The notes beneath the pieces are model-generated. The model was given only the letters and a program-made list of their open reading frames with translations, was not told where the DNA came from and did no database searches. From assembly GCA_023252015.1 (NCBI GenBank), contig JAHEXS010000089.1, positions 1-5,349 on the forward strand: a stretch of DNA of 5,349 bases, written 5' to 3'. Both the position numbers and the translations under genes were made by a program. Shown in pieces: positions 1 to 4,278 of the stretch. This DNA comes from Candidatus Nitrosotenuis sp. (GTDB lineage Archaea > Thermoproteota > Nitrososphaeria > Nitrososphaerales > Nitrosopumilaceae). Position 1 is the stretch's first letter. Each line of letters opens with the position of its first letter.

Positions 1-1
1 A

Positions 2-115
2 GCAGTAATAATGAGTTATCCATTAAGTTCTAACGTGTTATTGGTTTCCGCAGAATTCGATATAGATATTGACAAAACAGTAAGGAAGATTATGAAGATT
101 ATGGGCTTGAGATAA
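2..115 (+). CDS. C-terminal end of an unrecognised protein (partial)
   Basis: An open frame enters from the left edge and stops at TAA 113-115, leaving 37 visible residues. The visible part contains a hydrophobic strand (SNVLLVSAEF), then an acidic turn (DIDIDK), then a basic amphipathic helix ending KIMGLR. A beta strand followed by a terminal helix is how small alpha/beta domains such as Roadblock/LC7 or ACT-like modules often end, but too little is present to assign a family. The codon at 11-13 (ATG) is probably internal, since the frame is already open at the window edge. No T-rich terminator is obvious directly downstream. Coding is likely because the residue mix is balanced; the function is unknown. 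Confidence 0.6.
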   Translation, partial: AVIMSYPLSSNVLLVSAEFDIDIDKTVRKIMKIMGLR

Positions 116-314
116 ACAGTATGAGTAAAATACTAAAAATTTAATTGATAATTATCTCTCAAAAAACAACCAATCAAAAATAATAATGATATTCAAAATT
201 TGCTGTTATTCTGTGATGGATCGTTTTAAATTCTTGTGCAAGGGTACGTGTAATATTTTGCATCTGAGAACTTGAATCATACTTGATCTTCCTTACCTAT
301 TTCATGCATCAACG
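116..314. other. AT-rich spacer with two weak small frames
   Basis: No confident gene is present. Two short frames look mildly protein-like. On the plus strand, 216-275 encodes 19 residues beginning MDRFKFLCKGTCN and then stops. On the minus strand, an open frame runs from 296 to 174, with an internal ATG at 263 that would give 29 residues. They overlap on opposite strands, so at most one is likely real. The minus frame is in the same phase as the interrupted gene at 626-315 but is separated from it by TAA, TGA and TAG codons. Confidence 0.5.
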
Positions 315-626
315 TTACGTATCGATGTATCTAGTTACGACCTGTGGGTGATGATTAGGAGCATTTAGCCAAACATCTTCTTCAAAAGCAAGAGTCTTCA
401 AAACAGCAAACAATGCCGGTAAATTGGCATGATAAAACTCATTCGTTGGTTTTGCAACGTGCTTATGATTTTCTATTATTGCAGTTTGTGTATGGTTGAT
501 ATTCTAATTAGCAGCTATTTCTTCAAGTAATCGTTCTTCTAATTCCTCTTGTTGTATTTTCTTTTCTTTCTGTTTTAGCCTTGCAAGATCCTCTTCAAGT
601 ATTTCATATTCTGTGTAATCGCACAT
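315..626 (-). pseudogene. Small protein gene interrupted by one in-frame TAG
   Basis: Starting at ATG 626 the minus strand encodes 40 residues up to TAG at 506-504. In the same frame a further 62 sense codons follow before TAA at 317-315, so the full product would be about 103 residues. The first part (MCDYTEYEILEEDLARL, then KEKK and EELEERLLEEIAAN) is a charged helix or short coiled coil. The second part is a mixed-composition domain with NEFYHANLPALFAVLKTLAF, EEDVWLNAPNHHPQ and RYIDT. The second part has no ATG, so it cannot easily be a separate gene. A TATA-like stretch (650-658) lies about 27 bases before the ATG, which suits a leaderless start. The simplest reading is a CAG-to-TAG change in a formerly intact gene. 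Readthrough, or a genuine 40-residue protein with a dead 3' part, are alternatives. I do not recognise the family. Confidence 0.6.
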
Positions 627-660
627 TAAACATCATTTTCATTTCATAGTATAAAAATAA
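627..660 (-). promoter_or_regulatory. TATA-type promoter of the interrupted gene
   Basis: On the minus strand the bases complementary to 650-658 read ATTTTTATA, centred about 27 bases before the ATG at 626. That is the usual archaeal TATA-to-start distance if transcription begins at the start codon. There is no Shine-Dalgarno sequence in the spacer, which fits a leaderless transcript. A TGA lies in frame upstream, so the start cannot be moved back. Confidence 0.5.
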
Positions 661-730
661 AACCCATCTAAAACTTTACAAATGATATCCTGGGCAGAAT
701 ATTTTTGATAATTTATTTACTCATTTTTAT

Positions 731-862
731 TTAGTACTTGATTGGCATTAGTTCACATTTGCATTTGTCTCTTTTACCACAATGAGGACATGGGCAATCG
801 CAATTTAATAAAGCAACTTGGCAAGTGGGACATTTAGTGTATTCGGCAAAATCCTCTCTCAT
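731..862 (-). CDS. 43-residue cysteine-rich metal-binding protein
   Basis: The minus strand from ATG 862 to TAA 733-731 encodes 43 residues with eight cysteines. C11-x2-C14 comes first, then the tight cluster C21-x-C23-x-C25-x2-C28 with H27, then C34-x-C36. The flanking residues (KCPTC, CPHCGK) are typical of zinc knuckles, so one or two zinc ions are expected; the CxCxC cluster could also take another soft metal. It is cytosolic, with no signal peptide or membrane segment. The minus strand has AGGTGA (877-872) nine bases before the ATG, a convincing Shine-Dalgarno sequence that fixes the start. It lies 104 bases upstream of the interrupted gene on the same strand. Cysteine density this high in DNA this AT-rich is hard to get by chance. 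The role is unknown; protein or nucleic-acid binding, or metal buffering, are possible. Confidence 0.8.
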   Translation of the reverse strand: MREDFAEYTKCPTCQVALLNCDCPCPHCGKRDKCKCELMPIKY

Positions 863-891
863 TAAATCGCTTCACCTAACATGGTTATCAT
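862..891 (-). other. Possible nine-residue upstream leader ORF
   Basis: On the minus strand, ATG at 891-889 opens a nine-codon frame (MITMLGEAI) ending in TAA 864-862. The last A of that stop is the first A of the ATG of the 43-residue protein (TAATG). The Shine-Dalgarno site of the downstream gene lies inside it. This geometry would allow translational coupling. It depends on transcription beginning upstream of 891. TATA-like stretches near 900-910 and 919-928 are compatible, but neither is decisive. Confidence 0.25.
872..877 (-). promoter_or_regulatory. Shine-Dalgarno site of the 43-residue protein
   Basis: AGGTGA on the minus strand, with nine bases between it and the ATG at 862. It is one of only two clear ribosome binding sites in the window. 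The other precedes the 65-residue zinc ribbon and has the same nine-base spacing. Both drive small Cys-rich proteins, while the other complete genes have no recognisable site. Confidence 0.6.
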
Positions 892-1000
892 GATTAAGAA
901 ATTTAAAGTATTTTGATTTAAATATGAAAATTTGTTTAATTTTTCAACAAATACATTGAAATGTTTTTGCTGATGAACGTACAAATAGATTATCAATAAT

Positions 1001-1097
1001 TGGTAGCAGTCTGTAGAAACCAAACGGGAATCAGGTGATTACACGTCCACTTGCCCATCACGGGCGATTGTGTTTCTTTCTACTTTGATTGCTACCA
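1001..1097 (-). ncRNA. Candidate structured RNA (or small MITE-like element)
   Basis: By hand count this 97-base island has 45 G/C, whereas the preceding 100 bases have only 18. A compact GC-rich island in an AT-rich archaeal spacer is a classic sign of a structured RNA. The ends form a perfect 8-bp helix (1001-1008 with 1090-1097, TGGTAGCA/TGCTACCA). A second helix continues inside (1013-1020 with 1072-1083, with a four-base bulge). Two small hairpins follow (1032-1037 with 1048-1053, and GCCC 1053-1056 with GGGC 1062-1065). The loop ATCAC (1057-1061) also complements GTGAT (1035-1039), which offers an alternative fold. The minus strand is preferred because an ACGTAAC element and a TATA-like tract precede 1097 there. 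I see no H/ACA box, C/D box pair, tRNA, 5S, SRP or known riboswitch signature. The arms also resemble imperfect terminal inverted repeats of about 25 bases, so a non-autonomous transposon relic is the main alternative; I see no target duplication. Confidence 0.45.
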
Positions 1098-1127
1098 GGT
1101 AGTGTTACGTCATTCTAAAATAAAAAG
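1098..1127 (-). promoter_or_regulatory. Putative promoter for the structured RNA
   Basis: Reading the minus strand toward 1097, a T/A tract (about 1127-1116) is followed by ACGTAACA (1110-1103). Its first A is 13 bases before 1097, the first base of the closing helix. In the three plus-strand protein genes the same element begins 13 or 14 bases before the start codon. The matching distance is the reason to assign this strand; the assignment is inference. Confidence 0.35.
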
Positions 1128-1182
1128 ATGATCATGATAAATAATTTTTACAGTTAAAAATTTAAAAGAATATTTGAATTTA

Positions 1183-1212
1183 AGTTATATCTTATGATAA
1201 CGTAATTAGACA
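1183..1212 (+). promoter_or_regulatory. Leaderless promoter of the RAM-domain gene
   Basis: A TATA-like TTATAT (1185-1190) is centred about 25 bases before the ATG. The element ACGTAATT (1200-1207) ends six bases before it. No Shine-Dalgarno sequence is present, so transcription most likely begins at or within a few bases of the start codon. Confidence 0.55.
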
Positions 1213-1743
1213 ATGGCAAAAGCGTTTGTTCTTATAAATTGTGAACCGGGCTGGGATGAACATGTTGTCTCAAAACTAAGATCCATAGAAACTGTAACCA
1301 GTGCTTATGGCATATTTGGATTATATGATGTTTTAGCTCAACTGGAATCTGACTCTGAAGAAAATTTGAAAAACGATATTATAGAAAAGATTAGAAAACT
1401 TGAGAAAATACTTGGAACGACAACTTTGATGGCAGAGAGTGAAAAAGACACATTGACTGAAATTTTTGTAAAAAAACAAGAAAATCTAAAAGACGAAAAC
1501 CCTGCCATAGCCTACGTTGTCATTCATAGCAAAAAAATAGACAAATACGATATTTTGGATAACTTGAGTAAAATACCTGAGGTAATAGACGGCTGTATTG
1601 TTGTGGGTCATTATGAGATAATATGTAAGGTGGTGGCACCAACTTACAATGACATAGAAGATGTTGTAACAAAAGACATACGAAAACTAGGAGATGTTGA
1701 TTCTACTGTAACTCTCAATGTAATACCTCATGCTGAATTGTAA
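1213..1743 (+). CDS. Stand-alone tandem RAM (Lrp/AsnC effector domain) protein
   Basis: The product is 176 residues and starts directly with an effector domain: there is no N-terminal helix-turn-helix. Two copies of the Lrp/AsnC-type RAM/ACT-like fold can be seen. The first is about residues 3-75 (AFVLINCEPGWDEHVVSKL, then VTSAYGIFGLYDVLAQLES). The second is about residues 98-174 (AIAYVVIHSKKIDKYDILDNL, then VIDGCIVVGHYEIICKVVAP). Each has the strand, helix, strand order with the G-x(Y/F)D or GHYE turn that sits at the ligand pocket in this family. Such proteins bind amino acids or other small metabolites and may act by assembling with full Lrp/AsnC regulators. Here DNA binding cannot be direct unless through a partner. 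The copies are diverged, so this is an old fusion. The start is supported by the promoter spacing. It stands alone, with an oppositely oriented gene downstream. The family assignment is firm; ligand and target are unknown. Confidence 0.85.
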   Translation: MAKAFVLINCEPGWDEHVVSKLRSIETVTSAYGIFGLYDVLAQLESDSEENLKNDIIEKIRKLEKILGTTTLMAESEKDTLTEIFVKKQENLKDENPAIAYVVIHSKKIDKYDILDNLSKIPEVIDGCIVVGHYEIICKVVAPTYNDIEDVVTKDIRKLGDVDSTVTLNVIPHAEL

Positions 1744-1834
1744 CTGCAAGTACAACACGATTAAACTGAGATATGGCACAATCAGCTGTCTTGGGTTTGT
1801 GTGTTGGATCTAGACACATGTAGTTTGGAGTATG

Positions 1835-2032
1835 TTAATTTTTGACATAGATCATTGGTTTTGGTAACTTTTGGTATTTGTTTATCTCGTATCCAATCTT
1901 GTCATCATTTTCAGGCATGGGGTTTGCACATTTTCCACATTTCGGATAAATTACTTCTGCATCGTAATCTACTTCTCCAATGAATTTATCACATTTGCTG
2001 CAATGAAGTTGTTTTGTATCGTAAATATTCAT
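1835..2032 (-). CDS. 65-residue zinc-ribbon protein
   Basis: The minus strand from ATG 2032 to TAA 1837-1835 encodes 65 residues. C11-x2-C14 (HCSKCDKFIGEV) and C32-x2-C35 (YPKCGKCANPMP) are separated by 17 residues with a short beta-like segment. This is a minimal zinc ribbon binding one zinc ion. A charged tail (ENDDKIGYEINKYQKLPKP) follows. There is no signal peptide or membrane segment, so it is cytosolic. The minus strand carries GGAGGA nine bases before the ATG, a strong Shine-Dalgarno match. A TATA-like tract at 2073-2064 lies further upstream. The gene converges on the RAM-domain gene, with 91 bases between stops. Small zinc ribbons of this kind are common in archaea and usually uncharacterised; contact with RNA, DNA or a larger complex is possible. 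The opposite-strand frame over the same bases is a shadow. Confidence 0.85.
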   Translation of the reverse strand: MNIYDTKQLHCSKCDKFIGEVDYDAEVIYPKCGKCANPMPENDDKIGYEINKYQKLPKPMIYVKN

Positions 2033-2041
2033 CAGGTTTCT

Positions 2042-2073
2042 TCCTCCATATATAGTGGCTAAATAAATATAAA
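2042..2073 (-). promoter_or_regulatory. TATA box and Shine-Dalgarno site of the zinc-ribbon gene
   Basis: On the minus strand TTTATATTTA (2073-2064) resembles a canonical archaeal TATA box. GGAGGA (2047-2042) lies nine bases before the ATG. A start site about 26 bases after the TATA centre would fall near 2042, at the edge of the GGAGGA, so initiation must be a little earlier than usual if the ribosome site is used. Confidence 0.5.
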
Positions 2074-2283
2074 GTTTTTATTTCGAATAATATGTAAAAA
2101 TTTGATATTTTGATGATAATAGTTAAAAAGATTACAAGGAAATACTTTTGAGACTTTATTTTTTAATTTCTTAAGAAAACTTGAGATGTTTTGATTTTTT
2201 TGTAACGCTTTCATGTGTCTTTGGCATTGCCCTCGTATTATCATCTATAATGAAAGTTTTGTGCGTTTGAGGGGTAAGGACGA

Positions 2284-2317
2284 TCTAAATTTATCTTAGG
2301 ACGACGTAATTACTCTC
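2284..2317 (+). promoter_or_regulatory. Leaderless promoter of the membrane zinc-ribbon gene
   Basis: A TATA-like TAAATTTAT (2286-2294) is centred about 28 bases before the ATG at 2318. ACGTAATT (2304-2311) ends seven bases before it. No Shine-Dalgarno sequence lies between, so a leaderless transcript is likely. Confidence 0.55.
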
Positions 2318-2509
2318 ATGGTACTTGTTTGGATTGGAATAGGTCTGGGAATTCTAATAGCAATAATTCTTTTTAGTAGGATACTCAAAAAATCATCGTC
2401 TAGCCCAATAACGTTTAATCCCTACTGCAAAAAATGTGGTTATAAAACAAATGGGCTAAAGTGTCCAAAATGCGAAAACATGCCTACTTCTAACCACAAA
2501 TGGAAATGA
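2318..2509 (+). CDS. 63-residue membrane-anchored zinc-ribbon protein
   Basis: The product is 63 residues with two parts. Residues 2-19 (VLVWIGIGLGILIAIILF) form one transmembrane helix. A short basic-serine stretch (RILKKSSSSP) follows, and the positive charge after the helix places the C-terminus in the cytosol. Residues 37-52 form a zinc ribbon with C37-x2-C40-G and C49-x2-C52, spaced by eight residues (GYKTNGLK). The tail is short and basic (SNHKWK). A membrane anchor plus a single small zinc ribbon could tether a cytosolic partner or nucleic acid to the membrane; that is inference. The start follows an ACGTAATT/TATA promoter with leaderless spacing. It is divergent from the soluble zinc ribbon at 2032-1835. 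The two do not look like recent copies, because Cys spacing and flanks differ. Confidence 0.85.
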   Translation: MVLVWIGIGLGILIAIILFSRILKKSSSSPITFNPYCKKCGYKTNGLKCPKCENMPTSNHKWK

Positions 2510-2776
2510 ACATAGATTCAAAACACATGAGAATTTAATTGATCCCAAAAAAGCTAACCATTTTCAGACTCAATAAACTTGAATCAACTATGGCTGATTT
2601 GAGGAATAGCAAATTCTAGTGATATTTTTGACCAATCAATCACAATAAAATTATCCTATAATTTATCAAAAATCCTGCAAAATCTATATCGAACTGAGCA
2701 TGAATATTACTTGTCAGATAACAAATTTAACGAAAAGTAAACATAAAATACAGATTTTGCGAGACGTAATTTAGGA
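2510..2776. other. AT-rich spacer before the secreted Cys-repeat gene
   Basis: These 267 bases contain the promoter of the downstream gene at their right end. I see no gene, RNA-like island or long repeat. A short minus-strand open stretch near 2580-2650 has some protein-like residues but no usable start and is not called. Confidence 0.5.
2741..2776 (+). promoter_or_regulatory. Promoter of the secreted Cys-repeat gene
   Basis: A TATA-like TAAAATA (2744-2750) is centred about 30 bases before the TTG start. ACGTAATT (2764-2771) ends six bases before it, as in the other two plus-strand genes. AGGA directly abuts the start codon, too close to act as a normal Shine-Dalgarno sequence. Confidence 0.5.
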
Positions 2777-3622
2777 TTGAAATCAAGTCTTATTTTCTCA
2801 TTATTGGCTGCAAGCCTTCTATTGCCAAACCTTGCATTTGCTACATCTGGAACTTATCAAGTCACGGTAAACGATTCGACATTTGATGTAAACTATGATA
2901 CTACCGGCCTTGACGTAACTGGAATTGAGGCAGACGTGCAATCTTCGACTGTCACTGTTTTTGTCACAACGTCTGATGTATCTGGCGCCATTACGATAAC
3001 ACTTGATAGGAATTTCTTTGATTCAAAAACAAACGGTGAAGACGACGACTTTTTGGTATTGGCCGATGGTGTAGAAACAACATTCCAGGAATCAAAAGAC
3101 GCGGTATCTAGGATTCTGACCATATCTGTGCCTTCCGGTACCAACTCAGTTGACATCATTGCATTGGGCTCTACAAGCTTTGGCTCAGGGCAACCTGCCG
3201 AACAACCGACACAAGAAACAGCCCCGCCTGCGGAGGTACCTGAGGAAACTGCTCCGCCTGCAGAGACACCAAAAACAGAAACAAAGTGTGGGCCTGGAAC
3301 CGTACTAAAGGATGGCGCATGTGTTGTGGAACAAGCCTCATTACAAGAAACAGCCCCGCCTGCAGAGACATCAAAAACCGAAAAGTGTGGGCCTGGAACC
3401 GTACTAAAGGATGGTGCATGTGTATTGGATGAGACATGTGGCCCTGGAACCATACTAAAAGATGGAACGTGCGTATTGGACCAAACTCCAGCACCGCAAG
3501 CAACTCAAAGCAGAGGGCTTGCGTTTGAGCTCATCGCGCCAATAGTTGCCGCATTTGTAATTGCCTTTGTCATAATGGCGATTCTCTGGGCAATTGGAAA
3601 GGCAGGAAGACGCAAAAACTAA
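2777..3622 (+). CDS. Secreted, membrane-anchored protein with CGPGT Cys repeats
   Basis: The product is 281 residues with a TTG start. That start is chosen because the signal peptide begins exactly there, the upstream promoter spacing fits, and no ATG is available. Residues 1-22 are a signal peptide (KSSLIF, hydrophobic core, ending LAFA). About 23-132 is a beta-rich, Asp/Thr-rich domain. About 137-245 is an extracellular stalk of ETAPPAE linkers and three 13-residue units CGPGT(V/I)LKDG(A/T)CV, beginning at C171, C204 and C221, each C-x10-C. Residues 252-273 are a transmembrane helix followed by the basic tail KAGRRKN, giving a type I anchor. It lacks a clear PEFG sorting motif. The first two Cys units with their linkers are nearly identical in DNA, so they duplicated recently. 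CGPGT-type units are, as I recall, frequent in surface proteins of this archaeal group. The role is probably cell envelope or adhesion, not proven. Confidence 0.8.
   Translation: MKSSLIFSLLAASLLLPNLAFATSGTYQVTVNDSTFDVNYDTTGLDVTGIEADVQSSTVTVFVTTSDVSGAITITLDRNFFDSKTNGEDDDFLVLADGVETTFQESKDAVSRILTISVPSGTNSVDIIALGSTSFGSGQPAEQPTQETAPPAEVPEETAPPAETPKTETKCGPGTVLKDGACVVEQASLQETAPPAETSKTEKCGPGTVLKDGACVLDETCGPGTILKDGTCVLDQTPAPQATQSRGLAFELIAPIVAAFVIAFVIMAILWAIGKAGRRKN
3245..3476 (+). repeat. Three intragenic Cys-repeat copies, two near identical
   Basis: Copy 1 (about 3245-3321) and copy 2 (about 3347-3420) share the linker CCGCCTGCAGAGACA and the Cys unit GTGTGGGCCTGGAACCGTAC. They differ by a few substitutions and one extra ACA codon in copy 1. 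The Cys codons beginning the units are 99 bases apart. Copy 3 (about 3437-3475) has the Cys unit without the linker, follows copy 2 by 51 bases and is more diverged. Confidence 0.75.
3612..3620 (-). terminator. Possible T-tract terminator at the convergent junction
   Basis: On the minus strand the TAG stop is followed at once by a run of five T (3618-3614). U-rich tracts terminate archaeal transcription. With no spacer between the converging genes, any terminator must lie inside the opposite coding sequence, and this is the only T run near the minus gene's end. Confidence 0.3.
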
Positions 3623-4221
3623 GAGATAACATTTCTGTCTAAAAGATACTGTAGTCCACTTGCAAATTCCGCATCTGATATTTTCTTATCTGCCCACCAA
3701 AAGCCGTTTGTCTTGTACCATGATGGAATTTTGATGCTTTCCTTGAGTGCATGGCCTTGGAGGTTCACTATGTCTTTGTCTGCAAGAAATTTCAGCAAAG
3801 TATAATCTGATATTGTGCCGCTTGCCCACTGGGGAACAATAACATTGCTTGCAAACGGCATTACTGTGTTTCCTGCATCGACAACCTCAAACTCGGTTGT
3901 ATCTTTTTGCCCTGCGTATTCTATCTCAATTTGGTATCGTCCTTCCTTGAAAATGATTTTATCAAACGGATTTGGGGATGTGATGTTAGTTGTTGTGTTT
4001 CTTATCTGGACTGGTATTGCACTGCTCTTTGTACCGTCCTCGTTTATGATATGCATGATTGCGTCGCCGCTTGTCACAGATGACACAGTGATGGAAATAC
4101 TCAGATAGTCACCGTAATTGTAAGTCTTTTTACTCGTTGTGATTTGAACTTCGGCATTGGCGTTTGGCAAAACTAGAAAAACCATCAGAGCACAAAACAC
4201 CAGAATCCAGCATGTGTTCAC
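3619..4221 (-). CDS. Secreted beta-domain protein with duplicated IPSW/ISD module
   Basis: The minus strand encodes 200 residues from GTG at 4221-4219 to TAG 3621-3619. GTG is preferred because it begins a full signal peptide (MNTCWILVFCALMVFLVLPN then ANA, cleavage near residue 23). The next ATG, at residue 13, would cut the peptide short. About residues 24-116 form an Ig-like or macroglobulin-like beta domain (KKTYNYGDYLSISITV ... EGRYQIEIEYAG ... TTEFEVVDAG). The C-terminus (165-199) carries IPSWYKTNGFWWADKKISD followed by EFASGLQYLLDRNVI. I know this module from many exported proteins of ammonia-oxidising archaea, where its role is unsettled. A shorter, degenerate copy precedes it (128-152: VPQW, ISD, LLKFLADKDIV). 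There is no C-terminal anchor, so it is probably exported to the cell surface and bound there. It ends head-on against the Cys-repeat gene. Confidence 0.8.
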   Translation of the reverse strand: MNTCWILVFCALMVFLVLPNANAEVQITTSKKTYNYGDYLSISITVSSVTSGDAIMHIINEDGTKSSAIPVQIRNTTTNITSPNPFDKIIFKEGRYQIEIEYAGQKDTTEFEVVDAGNTVMPFASNVIVPQWASGTISDYTLLKFLADKDIVNLQGHALKESIKIPSWYKTNGFWWADKKISDAEFASGLQYLLDRNVIS

Positions 4222-4244
4222 ATTTTACGAAAAATTTGTACTAC

Positions 4245-4265
4245 AAAAAAACGTTCCTAAAAAAA
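4245..4265 (-). terminator. Two seven-T tracts in the spacer after the coiled-coil gene
   Basis: The minus-strand spacer between the coiled-coil gene (stop at 4279) and the next gene (start at 4221) is only 57 bases long. It contains two separate runs of seven T (complement of 4259-4265 and 4245-4251). Such U tracts are the main signal for archaeal intrinsic termination. They suggest that the two genes are transcribed separately. The first tract could double as part of an AT-rich promoter for the downstream gene. Confidence 0.5.
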
Positions 4266-4278
4266 TTACAACATTAGA

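Larger units (their letters stand above)
2033..2317. other. Divergent AT-rich spacer between two zinc-ribbon genes
   Basis: This 285-base gap holds the promoters of the two flanking genes. A minus-strand frame (2244 to 2059) is open for 61 codons, but its second half is low-complexity N, K, F and I, and it runs over the TATA box of the neighbouring gene. It has no ribosome site, and I do not call it a gene. I see no repeat or RNA-like GC island. Confidence 0.5.

Noticed and set aside
315..320. ACGTAA on the minus strand at 320-315
   Set aside because: It matches the promoter element but contains the TAA stop of the interrupted gene, and the short frames after it (from ATG 309 or 305) stop within a few codons.
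971..976. TGATGA resembling a C box of a C/D guide RNA
   Set aside because: No D box (CTGA) follows on the plus strand within the usual distance, and the terminal stem expected around the boxes is missing.
1773..1823. 16-residue plus-strand frame (MAQSAVLGLCVGSRHM) after the RAM gene
   Set aside because: Reasonable residues but too short, without promoter or ribosome site, in the 3' region between convergent genes.
2059..2244. 61-codon minus-strand frame in the divergent spacer
   Set aside because: The start is N- and K-rich and the second half is low-complexity AT codons. It covers the TATA box of the next gene and has no Shine-Dalgarno site.
2913..2920. ACGTAACT inside the Cys-repeat gene
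   Set aside because: It lies well inside a coding sequence with no start codon or TATA box at matching distances, so it is probably chance.
2893..3453. Long minus-strand frame opposite the Cys-repeat gene
   Set aside because: It is the shadow of a repeated, GC-richer coding sequence. The plus frame has a signal peptide, ordered domains and a membrane anchor, while the minus frame has only repeat echoes.
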